From: Paraburkholderia aromaticivorans
GTDB taxonomy: Bacteria; Pseudomonadota; Gammaproteobacteria; Burkholderiales; Burkholderiaceae
Direction: 5' to 3'
NCBI RefSeq assembly: GCF_012689525.1
Contig: NZ_CP051514.1
Span: 806,001-870,000 of the forward strand
Length of the DNA: 64,000 nt
The first letter of the stretch is position 1; the number at the start of each line of letters is the position of its first letter. Below are positions 19,565 to 29,369 of this stretch, piece by piece. Under the pieces are notes generated by a model, which was not told the DNA's origin, ran no database searches, and saw nothing but the letters and a program-made list of their open reading frames with translations. Made by a program: the position numbers and the translations under genes.

Positions 19565-20776
19565 TTACTGGACGCGCTCGAACACCGCGGCGAGACCCTG
19601 GCCACCACCAATGCACATGGTTTCCAGCGCGTAGCGGCCCTTTCGCCGATCCAGTTCCCGCAGCATCGTCGACAGGATGCGTACCCCCGTCGCACCGACC
19701 GGATGTCCCAGAGAGATGCCGGAGCCATTCACATTCAGACGGTCATAGTCGCCCGACTGAAAATTCAGCCCCGCCGTGCATGCCAGGACCTGGGCAGCAA
19801 AGGCTTCGTTCAGTTCAATGAGATCGAGATCCTTGATTGCCAGTCCGCAGCGACGCAGCACTGACTGAACTGCGGGCACGGGACCGATGCCCATGCGTTC
19901 CGGCTCAACGCCCGCAGCCGCCCATGACAGCAGTCGACCGTACGGCTTGAGACCGAGCGCGGCAGCCTTCTCTGGCGTGGTCACGATGCACGCTGCCGCA
20001 CCGTCGTTCTGACCACTCGCATTCCCTGCGGTGACCGTCGATTCCTGATCCACGCCCAGGCGGACTGCCTTCAGCGCAGAAAGGCTTTCCATCGTGACAT
20101 CCGGACGAGGATGTTCATCAACGGTGACCTGCTGCGTGCCTTTGCGGCTGGTCACCGCGACCGGCACGATTTCGTCGGCGAAGCGCCCTTCGTTTTGTGC
20201 CTGTACTGCGCGAGCGTGTGACCGTAACGCCAGTTCATCCTGGGCACTACGCGAAATCCTGTATTCACGCCGCAAGTTTTCGGCCGTTTCCAGCATGCCA
20301 CCGAGAACTGGATGATTTTTCCCGCCCGATGTGATGCGACCACGTGCAATGCGATCCCAAAACGGCGTTGAGTCGCCCCGCACGCCAAACCGCGAGCCAA
20401 GCACGTAATGCTCTGCCTGGCTCATACTTTCCGCACCGCCTGCAATCACGAGATCGGCAGCCCCCGTTTGCACCCGCATCGCTGCATCGATCACCGCCTG
20501 CAGGCCCGAGCCGCAGCGACGATCTATCTGCAAGCCCGGAATGTGTACACCCAGGCCAGCGTCCAGAGCCGCAACGCGCCCAATAGCCGGCGCTTCGCCG
20601 TTCGGGTAGCACTGCCCGAATATCACGTCATCGATGTCGCCTTCTTTCAGGGACGCACGACGCACCAATTCGCGCAGGACCGTCTCCGCGAGCTGGACTG
20701 CCGGAATATCGCGGAACACGCCGCCATACCGGCCCACTGGCGTGCGGATTGGTTCACAGATAACTGCTTCTCTCAT
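19565..20776 (-). CDS. Acetyl-CoA acyltransferase (thiolase)
   Basis: A 403-residue type II thiolase, cytoplasmic, cleaving a 3-oxoacyl-CoA with CoA to acetyl-CoA (or propionyl-CoA for 2-methyl substrates) and a shorter acyl-CoA. All catalytic residues are present: Cys88 in [11 protein letters not shown], His358 in [11 protein letters not shown] and Cys388 in [18 protein letters not shown] and [12 protein letters not shown] are further family blocks. The ATG follows an AAGGGG stretch and lies 11 bases after the acyl-CoA dehydrogenase stop, so the two are co-transcribed. It differs clearly from the PcaF-type thiolase at the right edge of the window. Confidence 0.95.
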   Translation of the reverse strand: MREAVICEPIRTPVGRYGGVFRDIPAVQLAETVLRELVRRASLKEGDIDDVIFGQCYPNGEAPAIGRVAALDAGLGVHIPGLQIDRRCGSGLQAVIDAAMRVQTGAADLVIAGGAESMSQAEHYVLGSRFGVRGDSTPFWDRIARGRITSGGKNHPVLGGMLETAENLRREYRISRSAQDELALRSHARAVQAQNEGRFADEIVPVAVTSRKGTQQVTVDEHPRPDVTMESLSALKAVRLGVDQESTVTAGNASGQNDGAAACIVTTPEKAAALGLKPYGRLLSWAAAGVEPERMGIGPVPAVQSVLRRCGLAIKDLDLIELNEAFAAQVLACTAGLNFQSGDYDRLNVNGSGISLGHPVGATGVRILSTMLRELDRRKGRYALETMCIGGGQGLAAVFERVQ

Positions 20777-20787
20777 CGCGTATCCCC

Positions 20788-21945
20788 TTAGTAGGACTTG
20801 GGCAGGCCCAAGACCTTTTCCGATACGTAGTTCAGTACCATTTCCTGCGAGACCGGTGCGATCTTCAGCAGACGAGCCTCACGCCACAGGCGCTCGATGT
20901 GATATTCCTTCGCGTAGCAGAAGCCACCATGCGTCTGCATTGCGCGATCACACACCTCGAAGGCTGCTTCGGTTGCCAGGAATTTGGCTGCATTTGCCTC
21001 TGGACCACAGGGCTTATGCTCGTCATACAGCCGCGCTGCATGCTCAGCCATCATTTGCGAGGACTGGAGGCGCATCCAGGAGTCAGCGAGCGGATGGGCA
21101 ATAGCCTGATTCTTGCCAATCGGCCGATTGAACACGACGCGCGTGTTCGCATAGTTCACCGCGAGGTCCAGAGCGCGACGCCCGAGGCCAATCTGCTCCC
21201 AGGCCACGACAATCCGTTCCGGATTCAGACCATCGAGCAGGTACTTGAAGCCCTTCCCGACCTCACCGACGACCTCGTCGTCGCCAACCTCAAGGTTTTC
21301 GATAAACAGTTCGTTGGTATCGATCGCATTCCGCGCGAGTTTCTCGATCGGCGTAGCCGTGATCGCCTTGCGGTCCATCCTGGTGAAGAACAGCGTCATG
21401 CCGTCGTACGGACGCTCGTCATTGCGCGGTGATGTGCGTGCCAGTAGCAGAATCCGGTCTGCGCGTTGTGCGTTCGTGATCCACACTTTCTGGCCGTTGA
21501 TGACCCAGCGTCCATCCTTGCGCTCAGCGCGCGTCGTGATGCGCGACGTGTCCACACCGGCCGTCGGTTCAGTGACGCCAAAACACATCAGGCTCTTGCC
21601 GGAAGCGATATCAGGCAGATACTTGCGCTTCAGTTCCTCAGACGCGTGACGGATGACCGGACCGGGCGGGAAGATATAAAAGTGGATCGCCGAGGCACCA
21701 TTCGAGCCGCCAAAATAGGCGGCTTCCTGCAACATCGTCGCTGCAGCCGTCATGCCAAGCCCCATCCCGCCGTATTCCTCGGGAATCATCGACCCAAGCC
21801 AACCACCATCGGCGAACGCCTGGATGAAGTCAGTCGGATACTTGCCCTCCGTGTCGTGTTCACGCCAGTAATCAAGGTCAAAGCGGGATGCGAGTGCGCG
21901 GGCAGACTCGCGAATCATGTTCAGTTCATCGTTGTCGACAGTCAT
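20788..21945 (-). CDS. Acyl-CoA dehydrogenase
   Basis: A 385-residue FAD acyl-CoA dehydrogenase of normal length. Blocks: IPEEYGGMGLGMTAAATML, MCFGVTEPTAGVDTSRIT, NGQKVWITNAQRAD, VGKGFKYLLDGLNPERIVVAW, FNRPIGKNQAIAHPLAD and AMQTHGGFCYAKEYHIERLWR. The C-terminal EGTxEI motif is replaced by IAPVSQEMVLN, so the catalytic base is probably the Glu of LNPERIV, as in isovaleryl- and long-chain acyl-CoA dehydrogenases. This suggests a branched or bulky substrate (inference). AGGA precedes the ATG. It lies 41 bases downstream of the acyl-CoA synthetase and would pass electrons to the ETF encoded at 33.4-35.1 kb. Confidence 0.94.
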   Translation of the reverse strand: MTVDNDELNMIRESARALASRFDLDYWREHDTEGKYPTDFIQAFADGGWLGSMIPEEYGGMGLGMTAAATMLQEAAYFGGSNGASAIHFYIFPPGPVIRHASEELKRKYLPDIASGKSLMCFGVTEPTAGVDTSRITTRAERKDGRWVINGQKVWITNAQRADRILLLARTSPRNDERPYDGMTLFFTRMDRKAITATPIEKLARNAIDTNELFIENLEVGDDEVVGEVGKGFKYLLDGLNPERIVVAWEQIGLGRRALDLAVNYANTRVVFNRPIGKNQAIAHPLADSWMRLQSSQMMAEHAARLYDEHKPCGPEANAAKFLATEAAFEVCDRAMQTHGGFCYAKEYHIERLWREARLLKIAPVSQEMVLNYVSEKVLGLPKSY

Positions 21946-21986
21946 GGTGTGATCCTGGGGACGTTAGTTACGGGAATGCACCGCAG

Positions 21987-23951
21987 TTACTCGCGCGGAG
22001 AAATTAATTCGAGAGGGGTCAACGCATCGAGCGCTGACATGTCGCCCACCGGCTGACCGAGGTAACGCGCGCGAATGGCACGTCGCATGATCTTGCCGTT
22101 CTTTGTCTTCGGCAGGCCCTGCACAACACATACCTCTGCGGGTGCCATGGCCTTGCCCAGCATGCGCGTTACAGCCGAAACCAAAGCTGCAGGTGACAGT
22201 TCCGGTACGTCAGAGCGTGGTACGACAAATGCAACCACTTGTTGCCCTTTGATTTCATCCGGCACGCCAATGACTGCGGCTTCTGCCACGTCAGGCTGCG
22301 CGACCAACGCGGACTCGATTTCCGCCGGGCCAACACGACGCCCGCCGATCTTCAGGGTGTCGTCGGAGCGGCCGTGGATATGCCAGAACCCATCCGGGTC
22401 GACACTGGCCAGATCGCCGTGCACCCACACGTTGTCCCAGCGCTCCCAGTACGTATTGAGATACCGTTCGTTGTCGCGCCAGAAGCCATGCGTCATACCT
22501 GGCCACGTGTTCAGCATCACCAACTCGCCGATGTCCGACGTCTGCTTGCCATCGGCATCAAAGACATTGACGTCCATGCCAGGCAGCGGACCACTGAACG
22601 ATGCGGGCGATTGGGGTGCGATCGTGTAACAGGACAGAATGCCGCCGCCGGTTTCGGTCCCACCGGTATAGTTGAGAATAGGCAGCTTCGATCCGCCGAC
22701 CGTTTCAAATAACCAGTGCCACGACGGGTCATCCCACGCTTCGCCCGTAGACGCGAACGCACGTAGCGTGCTCAGATCGGCATTGGGCCGCGCGCCCGCA
22801 GTGACGGAGCGCAAGCCGCGTGCAGCGGTCGGTGAGATCCCCATCACCGTCACCCGGTTACGCTCAACAATGCGCCAGAGGCGATCGATTGTCGGGTAAT
22901 CAGGCAGGCCTTCGGTCATCACGATCGTTGCGCCGCAGTGAAGCCCGGCTACGATCATCAATGGGCCAAGCATCCAACCCATGTCGGTGATCCAGCCGAG
23001 TACGTCGTCTTCCTGCAGATCAAATGCGTAGCCGAAATCGATCGTGGACTTCAGCAGATAGCCGAGATGCGAGTGAACGATTCCCTTGGGAGCGCCGGTC
23101 GTCCCGGAGGTATAGATGATGAAGAGTGGATGATTCGGGTCGAGCGCTTCCGCAGGAGCCGCAGCGGTACCCGGGGGAAGAGGCGCCGCAACGTCCTCCC
23201 ACCAGTGGTCGCGCTGCGCATCCATTTCGACTGGCACCCCGCTCGAGCGAATCACCACCACATCGCGAACGGAAGGAGACTGTGCAACAGCCCCATTGGC
23301 AATCGACTTCATGGCGACGGGCTTGCCGCGTCGCGTAGTCGAATCGACCGTGACAAGGAGCTTCGCTTCCGCAGCCTGAAGTCGCGTGGCCAGTGACTCG
23401 CTGCCGTATCCCGAGAATGCCGGAACGACAATTGCGCCAATCTTTGCACACCCCATCACCGCAACGGCAGCCTCGGGCACCGGTGGCATGAATAACGCGA
23501 CCCGGTCACCCTTGCCTACACCCAGACGAGTGAGTCCGGCGGCAAAGCGATCGACCTCACGCTTCAGCTCAGCAAACGTCAGCTGGCGACGTTGACCAAA
23601 GTCCCCTTCGTAGACGACCGCCTCACGACGTGCCTGAACCGGGTGAGCCGCATGTCGATCCACGCAGCTCTCAACGACGTTCAGTGTTGCTCCGGTGAAC
23701 CATTGCGGCAACACTCGACCTTGGGCCTCGTCTCGAATCGCATGTGGCTTCCCCTTTAACGGAATTCCCAGATCCTCGGCCGCTGCTGCCCAGAACCATT
23801 GGGCACGCTCAACCGATGCCTGATGAAATTCCTCCAGCGTGGAAAATCCCCACCGCTTCATCGCCGACGCCAACCTGCTACGTGCCAGATGTTGGGGACC
23901 CGGCCGCCAGGCAGCCGCCTCCACTTTCCCAAAGCTCGACCGAGTGGACAT
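21987..23951 (-). CDS. Acyl-CoA synthetase (AMP-forming)
   Basis: A 654-residue member of the adenylate-forming family, close in layout to acetyl/acetoacetyl-CoA synthetases. The P-loop-like motif reads FIIYTSGTTGAPKGIVH, the A5 motif YTGGTETGGGI, the hinge and A8 region GDLASVDPDGFWHIHGRSDDTLKIGGRRVGP is intact, and the A10 Lys lies in LPKTKNGKIMRRAIR. It activates a carboxylic acid with ATP and CoA. It starts 3 bases after the MaoC stop, with GAAGG upstream of ATG. Given the downstream racemase and dehydrogenases, the likely substrate is the acid that enters the pathway; the exact acid cannot be read from the sequence. Confidence 0.93.
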   Translation of the reverse strand: MSTRSSFGKVEAAAWRPGPQHLARSRLASAMKRWGFSTLEEFHQASVERAQWFWAAAAEDLGIPLKGKPHAIRDEAQGRVLPQWFTGATLNVVESCVDRHAAHPVQARREAVVYEGDFGQRRQLTFAELKREVDRFAAGLTRLGVGKGDRVALFMPPVPEAAVAVMGCAKIGAIVVPAFSGYGSESLATRLQAAEAKLLVTVDSTTRRGKPVAMKSIANGAVAQSPSVRDVVVIRSSGVPVEMDAQRDHWWEDVAAPLPPGTAAAPAEALDPNHPLFIIYTSGTTGAPKGIVHSHLGYLLKSTIDFGYAFDLQEDDVLGWITDMGWMLGPLMIVAGLHCGATIVMTEGLPDYPTIDRLWRIVERNRVTVMGISPTAARGLRSVTAGARPNADLSTLRAFASTGEAWDDPSWHWLFETVGGSKLPILNYTGGTETGGGILSCYTIAPQSPASFSGPLPGMDVNVFDADGKQTSDIGELVMLNTWPGMTHGFWRDNERYLNTYWERWDNVWVHGDLASVDPDGFWHIHGRSDDTLKIGGRRVGPAEIESALVAQPDVAEAAVIGVPDEIKGQQVVAFVVPRSDVPELSPAALVSAVTRMLGKAMAPAEVCVVQGLPKTKNGKIMRRAIRARYLGQPVGDMSALDALTPLELISPRE

Positions 23952-23954
23952 GGC

Positions 23955-24431
23955 TCAGGCCTTCTTACCCTGGCTTTCGACCCAGGAGCGCTTGAGCATC
24001 AGGCCTGCCCGCTTCATTTCGCACACGACTTCGTTACGCTGGTTGTAGGCGACGTGCTTGAAAAAGACGATACCGGAATCCTCGCGCTTCTTTGACTCAC
24101 GCCGATCGAGAATTTCAGTCGCGACGTGGATCGTATCGCCGTGGAAAACGGGCTTCGGAAATTTGATTTCTTCGAACCCGAGATTGCCCAGCGTCGTCCC
24201 AATAGTCGTGTCGATCACGGTGACACCCGTGACGAGCCCAAGCAGGAACATACTATTGACAATGCGCTGACCGAAGATGCTGTCCTTGCTGTATTCCGCG
24301 TCAATATGCAGGGGCGCACAGTTGTAGGTCAGTGCCGAATAGAGTGTATTGTCCATCTCAGTCACCGTCCTGCGGATCGCATGTTCGATGACGATACCCG
24401 GTTCAAACTGTTCGTAATACATGCCAGCCAT
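23955..24431 (-). CDS. MaoC-family (R)-hydratase, hot-dog fold
   Basis: A 158-residue single hot-dog protein. YYEQFEPGIVIEHAIRRTVTEMDNTLYSALTYN, APLHIDAEYS (the Asp/His-containing hydratase motif) and FPKPVFHGDTIHVATEIL are characteristic. The ATG at 24431 has AAGGA seven bases upstream; an upstream alternative start lacks one. It adds water to a 2,3-enoyl-CoA. Proteins of this length pair with CitE-like lyases in C5-acid pathways, and here the CitE-like gene lies 29 bases upstream. True mesaconyl-C1-CoA hydratase is about twice as long, so that identity is not supported. Confidence 0.9.
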   Translation of the reverse strand: MAGMYYEQFEPGIVIEHAIRRTVTEMDNTLYSALTYNCAPLHIDAEYSKDSIFGQRIVNSMFLLGLVTGVTVIDTTIGTTLGNLGFEEIKFPKPVFHGDTIHVATEILDRRESKKREDSGIVFFKHVAYNQRNEVVCEMKRAGLMLKRSWVESQGKKA

Positions 24432-24460
24432 GATTCGTTCCTTGTTCGGTAAAAGATGGA

Positions 24461-25357
24461 TCAATGAGCGTTGTCAACAATCGCCTGATGGAGTGCCAGA
24501 AGTTCGCGCGCAGTCTTGATATGTGCGTAATCAATGTGCTGCCCCTCGTACACGACGGCTGCAAGGCCTTGAGCCTCAGCCTTCTCGAAGGCCTCGATCA
24601 TCCCGGAATAGAAGATGACGTCTTGTGCCGAAGGCGAAAAAACTTCGTTGGCGACAGCAATATGGGAGGGATGGATCAGGACCTGACCACGGAATCCGAG
24701 CTGACGGTTCTGCACAGAGAAATGGCGGGCGCCGTCCGGATCCTTAAGGTCCTGCCAGACCCCGACCAACGGGAACTGCAGACCTGCTGCACGGGTAGCC
24801 AGCACGGCACGGCTGCGTAGATAAATTGTTTCCAGGCCTTCCGGCGTGAACTGGAAGCCTAACGAACGCGATACGTCGGCATCTTTAGCTGTACCGGCAA
24901 ATAGCGTCGCGACGCGCGGCGACGCTGCGATCATCTGCTCGCATTCCGCATAAGCCTGCGCGGTTTCCAATGAAAGCAGGAATTCAATGGAACCCAGCTT
25001 GACGCCGTTACGCCGTTCATAGTGTGTTACCAGCGCATCGAACGCGATGATGTCCTTGGCGCCATACGTCTTGGGCAGGACAAAGCCGTCGAGACCTTCA
25101 ATCGCAACGCACTCGATATCGTCACCCGACATACCGGTTTCCAGAGCGTTCAGACGCACATAGACGCCCACCTTGCGGCTTGCGACTGCAAGCGAGCGAA
25201 TCGAAGCAGCCACGACCTGACGCGCTTCCGCCTTCAGATTGAGAGGAACGGAATCCTCCAGATCGAGGATGACGCCATCCGCGCCCGCGGCAACGGCCTT
25301 GGCAGGCCAACCCTCGCGATGCCCCGGCACAAACAGAATGGAACGCATGAATCGCAT
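24461..25357 (-). CDS. HpcH/HpaI (CitE-like) acyl-CoA lyase
   Basis: A 298-residue TIM-barrel lyase of the CitE/malyl-CoA-lyase family. RSILFVPGHREGWPAKA and GADGVILDLEDSVP (metal-binding region) open the protein; EFLLSLETAQAYAECEQM carries the second metal-binding Glu; GFRGQVLIHPSHIAVANEVF is the C-terminal family block. It cleaves a 3-hydroxy-acyl-CoA such as malyl-, beta-methylmalyl- or citramalyl-CoA. GGAGG precedes ATG by seven bases, and it is the first gene of the long leftward operon, behind a promoter that overlaps the ATGCAT operator. A second, shorter family member lies at 31521, so the two probably act on different substrates. Confidence 0.92.
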   Translation of the reverse strand: MRFMRSILFVPGHREGWPAKAVAAGADGVILDLEDSVPLNLKAEARQVVAASIRSLAVASRKVGVYVRLNALETGMSGDDIECVAIEGLDGFVLPKTYGAKDIIAFDALVTHYERRNGVKLGSIEFLLSLETAQAYAECEQMIAASPRVATLFAGTAKDADVSRSLGFQFTPEGLETIYLRSRAVLATRAAGLQFPLVGVWQDLKDPDGARHFSVQNRQLGFRGQVLIHPSHIAVANEVFSPSAQDVIFYSGMIEAFEKAEAQGLAAVVYEGQHIDYAHIKTARELLALHQAIVDNAH

Positions 25358-25383
25358 GTTGTTTCCTCCGTAATTTTTAACAC

Positions 25384-25411
25384 ATTATACACAATGCATA
25401 ATTTAAGCCAA
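25384..25411 (-). promoter_or_regulatory. Promoter of the citE-to-mcd operon with ATGCAT operator
   Basis: On the minus strand TTGGCT (25411-25406) and TATAAT (25389-25384) are 16 bases apart. The spacer holds the operator core ATGCAT (25394-25399; plus-strand 14-mer CACAATGCATAATT). A repressor bound here would block RNA polymerase. It lies 27 bases upstream of the CitE-like start codon. Confidence 0.7.
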
Positions 25412-25859
25412 ATGTGAGCCTCCGCTTCCTGCCCAGATTCCAGAGGGTCAACTGGGCAATACGGCACACAGTGCACAGCATTCGATCTACCAGGCTATCG
25501 GGTCATCGACCATGCTGGCCGCACGCGCGTCACCGACCTCTACATGGCCTGCTGCGCCGTCCCCGGGATAATCGCCTTGGTCGTTACAGCCCACTCGCGG
25601 ACTATTCAACCAACACCCGTGAAATGATTCTGGATCCATATAATGCATCATACACGATTTTATGCGACGTGCACCTGGGATTTCCCTGGTCGGGCCAGAG
25701 GTGCATGCGGCTGGAAACAGGTACGATGCTTTCGAGTGGGACTCGATACCTCACTGGGAGGCACGCGGCGACGTCCGACGGATCGCCCCACCTAACGCTG
25801 CTCGATTTATGAACAGGCCTGCTTCGCCGGCCCGCGGATTCTGCTACGCCGCCTCTCGA
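25412..25859. other. Intergenic between pyruvate carboxylase and citE operon
   Basis: About 450 bases without a recognisable gene. The only structure seen is a second operator copy at 25639-25652. Plus-strand frames here have no ribosome site and give no familiar product. Confidence 0.5.
25639..25652. promoter_or_regulatory. Second ATGCAT operator upstream of citE operon
   Basis: TATAATGCATCATA matches the regional palindrome at 13 of 14 positions. It is 249 bases (centre to centre) from the promoter-proximal copy at 25390-25403 and not next to any start codon, which would suit an auxiliary site for looping. Confidence 0.6.
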
Positions 25860-28800
25860 TCAGTGGTCATCCTTCAACTCGATCAGGAGATCCTTCGCAG
25901 CCACACGGTCACCCGCCTGGACATGCACGGTGGCAATCTCGCAGTCGCGCTCCGCCGCAATGTGGGTTTCCATTTTCATCGCCTCCAATGCGATCAGCGT
26001 CGTGCCGGCGGCGACCCGCTGCCCCGACTGCACCGCAACGGTCACGATTGCCCCTGGCATGGGCGCCGCAACATGCAACGGATTCGATGGATCGGCGACC
26101 AGCCGGCTATGACGCGCCGGTCCCGCATGTGCGGTAGTGCGCGGCTCGATCAAGGCCGTGCGCGATTGTCCGTTCAACTCGAACTGAACCTTGGTCATGC
26201 CGGACTCGGTGTCCGCGTGCGTCCCTTGCAACGCAACGAGCAAGGTTTTGCCCGGCGCAATGTCGATCGCCACTTCCTCCTGCGGCTGCAATCCATAAAG
26301 GAAAGCCGGCGTCGGCAGCACCGAGGTGTCGCTATAGGTATGCAGGTGCGCGAAGTAATCGCTGGTCTGCTTCGGGTACATGAGGTAGGAAGCCAGCTGC
26401 TGGTCGTCCAGCTCGTGTTCGCAGTCAGCCTTGCCCTGCGTACGCGCCGCTTCCAGATCGACCGCCGCCAGCGCGTCGCCAGGCCGGTAAGGCGCAGGCG
26501 GCTCGCCCCTCAGCACCTTGCGTGACAGATCCACCGGAAAACCGTCAGGCGGAAAGCCGAGCTCTCCCTTGAACAGCGAGACAACGGACTCAGGAAACGC
26601 GACTTCCCTGGCTGGATCGCACACGTCGGCGGCGCTAAGGTCATTGGCCACCATCATCAGCGCCATGTCGCCGACTACCTTGGAGGTCGGTGTCACCTTG
26701 ACGATGTCGCCGAACATCCGGTTGACATCGGCGTATGCGCGCGACACTTCGGTCCAGCGATGTTCGATACCAAGCGAGCGCGCCTGCTCACGCAGGTTCG
26801 TGTACTGGCCGCCTGGCATTTCATGACGATAGACATCGGCGGTACCAGCCCGTATCTCTGATTCGAACGGTGCGTAGTAGCGGCGCACGCCCTCCCAGTA
26901 CATCGACGCTTCGTGCAACCGCTCGAGGCTCAGCCCCGGATCGCGCTCGCTGCCCGCGAGCGCCGCGGCGATACTCGACAGGTTCGGTTGCGAGGTCAGG
27001 CCACTCATCGCGTCGAGCGCGCCATCCACCGCATCGCAGCCGGCGTTGATCGCGGCCAGCGCCGAAGCCGCTGAAATGCCGCTGGTGTCGTGCGTATGGA
27101 AATGCACGGGCAAGCCGGTTTCTTCCTTGAGCGCTTTCACGAGCGCAGCGGCGGCCTGCGGGCGGCAGATACCCGCCATGTCCTTGACGCCCAGGATATG
27201 CACGCCGGCGTTTTGCAGTTCGCGCGCAATTCCCACGTAATAATTCAGGTTGTACTTCGAACGCGAGCCGTCGAACAGATCTCCGGTATAGCAGATCGCC
27301 CCTTCGCACAGCGCACCGCTTTCGCGCACTGCGTCGATCGCCACGCGCATATTGCGCACCCAGTTCAGCGAATCGAAGACGCGGAAGAGGTCGACTCCGG
27401 CGCTCGCGGCCTGGCTGACGAAGAACCTGACGACGTTATCCGCGTAGTTCGTATATCCCACAGCATTCGAGCCGCGCAGCAACATCTGGAACAGGATGTT
27501 GGGCACCCGCTCGCGTAACTGCGCGAGGCGTTGCCACGGGTCCTCCTTGAGAAAACGCAGTGCCACATCGAAGGTCGCGCCGCCCCAACATTCCATCGAA
27601 AAGAGCTGCGGGAGTTCGCGGGCGTAGAACGGCGCGATCGGCAGCATATCGGCCGTGCGCATGCGCGTCGCGAATAACGACTGGTGCGCGTCGCGCATCG
27701 TCGTATCGGTCAGCAGAACCTGCTTCTGGTCAAGCATCCAGCGCGCGAACTTCTCTGGTCCAAGTTCGCGCAACCGGTCGCGCATACCCGGTGGCAGAGG
27801 AAGCGTGGTGTCGAGCGCCGGCAGCAGCGGCCGCGACATCGGCAACGAAGGCAACGAACGGCCACTCATCTCCGTATGCCCGTTGACGCTGACCTCGCCA
27901 AGATAACGCAGCAGCTTGGTCGCGCGGTCACGCCGCTTCGCGAAGGCGAGCAGTTCCGGCGTCAGGTCGATGAAGCGCGTTGTGACATCGCCTCGCCCGA
28001 AGGCGGGATGATTGACGACGTTTTCGAGGAATTGCAGGTTCGACGCGACGCCGCGAATCCGGAACTCGCGTAGCGCCCGGTCCATCCGTCCAATCGACTC
28101 GGCAGCGGTCGGTGCCCACGTGGTCACCTTGACCAGCAGCGAGTCGTAATACGGCGTAATCACCGCGCCGCCATAGGCGGTGCCGGCGTCGAGACGAACG
28201 CCGAATCCCGCCGCGCTGCGGTAAGCAGTGAGCCTGCCGTAGTCCGGCAGGAAGCCGTTCTCGGGATCTTCGGTCGTGATCCGGCATTGCAGCGCGTGGC
28301 CGTTAAGCGGAATGTCCGGCTGCGCCGGCACGCCCGCCGCGCGCACGCTGACGACACCGCCCTCGTCGAGCGTGTCTTCGATCATGCCGATCCTTCCGCC
28401 TTCCGTGATACGGATCTGCGCCTTGACGATGTCGACCCCGGTGATCATCTCGGTGACCGTGTGCTCGACCTGGATGCGCGGGTTCACCTCGATGAAGTAG
28501 AACTGGCCGGAGTCGGCATCCATCAGGAACTCGACCGTGCCTGCATGGGTGTACCCGACCGCGCGCATCAACCGCAGTGCCGAATCGCAGAGCACCGCGC
28601 GGCCAGCATCATCGAGGTACGGTGCCGGGGCGCGCTCCACCACTTTCTGGTTGCGCCGCTGCACCGTGCAGTCGCGCTCATGGAGATGCACGAGCGTGCC
28701 GTGCATATCGCCGAGGACCTGCACCTCGACGTGGCGCGCATTGCGTACCAGCTTCTCCACATACACTTCGTCGTTGCCGAACGCCGCCAGTGCTTCGCGC

Positions 28801-29369
28801 CGGGCTGCGACGAGCGCGGATTCGAGATCGTCCTCGCTCTCCAGAACCCGCATCCCTCTCCCACCCCCACCCCAACTCGCCTTGAGCATTAGCGGGTAGC
28901 CGATTCCGGCGGCGAGACGCATGCATTCCTGCAGGTCGTGGGGCAATGGCGGGGTTGCCGGCATCACCGGCACACCGGCGGCTACAGCCGCGTTGCGGGC
29001 CGCCACCTTGTTGCCAAGCTTGCGCATGACCTCAGGCGACGGGCCGATCCAGCGGATTCCGGCATCGATGATCGCCTGCGCGAAGCCGGGATTCTCGGAA
29101 AGAAAGCCGTAACCGGGGTGAATCGCGTCGACCTTCGCCTGCCTCGCGATACGCAGGATGTCGTCGATGTCGAGATAGGCGGCGAGCGGCTTCTTTCCTT
29201 CGCCGACCAGATAGCTCTCGTCCGCCTTGAAGCGATGGAGCGCAAGGCGATCTTCCTTCGAATAGATGGCGATCGTGCGGATGTGCATCTCCGCGGCGGC
29301 TCGCATGACGCGGATGGAGATTTCCGAGCGATTGGCTATCAGGAGGGATCTGATCGGGAGAGTATTCAT
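25860..29369 (-). CDS. pyc: Pyruvate carboxylase
   Basis: A 1169-residue single-chain biotin enzyme converting pyruvate, bicarbonate and ATP to oxaloacetate. The N-terminal biotin carboxylase (about 1-450) shows IRSLLIANRSEISIRVMRAA, MLKASWGGGGRGMRV (ATP-grasp loop) and FIEVNPRIQVEHTVTEM. The carboxyltransferase begins near 550 with LLTDTTMRDAHQSLFATRM and holds GVKDMAGICRP and HFHTHDTSG. The biotinyl domain ends the protein with ALEAMKMETHI, biotinylated Lys1132. Length and order are those of a normal pyruvate carboxylase. It is the last gene of the ETF-Meh-lyase operon, so it would capture the pyruvate released by citramalyl-CoA cleavage and refill the citric acid cycle. No strong ribosome site was seen before ATG. 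Confidence 0.96.
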   Translation of the reverse strand: MNTLPIRSLLIANRSEISIRVMRAAAEMHIRTIAIYSKEDRLALHRFKADESYLVGEGKKPLAAYLDIDDILRIARQAKVDAIHPGYGFLSENPGFAQAIIDAGIRWIGPSPEVMRKLGNKVAARNAAVAAGVPVMPATPPLPHDLQECMRLAAGIGYPLMLKASWGGGGRGMRVLESEDDLESALVAARREALAAFGNDEVYVEKLVRNARHVEVQVLGDMHGTLVHLHERDCTVQRRNQKVVERAPAPYLDDAGRAVLCDSALRLMRAVGYTHAGTVEFLMDADSGQFYFIEVNPRIQVEHTVTEMITGVDIVKAQIRITEGGRIGMIEDTLDEGGVVSVRAAGVPAQPDIPLNGHALQCRITTEDPENGFLPDYGRLTAYRSAAGFGVRLDAGTAYGGAVITPYYDSLLVKVTTWAPTAAESIGRMDRALREFRIRGVASNLQFLENVVNHPAFGRGDVTTRFIDLTPELLAFAKRRDRATKLLRYLGEVSVNGHTEMSGRSLPSLPMSRPLLPALDTTLPLPPGMRDRLRELGPEKFARWMLDQKQVLLTDTTMRDAHQSLFATRMRTADMLPIAPFYARELPQLFSMECWGGATFDVALRFLKEDPWQRLAQLRERVPNILFQMLLRGSNAVGYTNYADNVVRFFVSQAASAGVDLFRVFDSLNWVRNMRVAIDAVRESGALCEGAICYTGDLFDGSRSKYNLNYYVGIARELQNAGVHILGVKDMAGICRPQAAAALVKALKEETGLPVHFHTHDTSGISAASALAAINAGCDAVDGALDAMSGLTSQPNLSSIAAALAGSERDPGLSLERLHEASMYWEGVRRYYAPFESEIRAGTADVYRHEMPGGQYTNLREQARSLGIEHRWTEVSRAYADVNRMFGDIVKVTPTSKVVGDMALMMVANDLSAADVCDPAREVAFPESVVSLFKGELGFPPDGFPVDLSRKVLRGEPPAPYRPGDALAAVDLEAARTQGKADCEHELDDQQLASYLMYPKQTSDYFAHLHTYSDTSVLPTPAFLYGLQPQEEVAIDIAPGKTLLVALQGTHADTESGMTKVQFELNGQSRTALIEPRTTAHAGPARHSRLVADPSNPLHVAAPMPGAIVTVAVQSGQRVAAGTTLIALEAMKMETHIAAERDCEIATVHVQAGDRVAAKDLLIELKDDH

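Noticed and set aside
18652..19821. 389-codon plus-strand open frame antisense to the enoyl-CoA hydratase
   Set aside because: It overlaps two well-supported minus-strand genes and has a composition typical of antisense frames.
10886..25357. Complete ethylmalonyl-CoA pathway
   Set aside because: No crotonyl-CoA carboxylase/reductase, ethylmalonyl-CoA mutase or epimerase is present, and the MaoC protein is about half the size of mesaconyl-C1-CoA hydratase. Only the methylsuccinyl-CoA end of the pathway is represented.
28287..28892. 201-codon plus-strand open frame within pyruvate carboxylase
   Set aside because: Antisense shadow of the biotin carboxylase domain.
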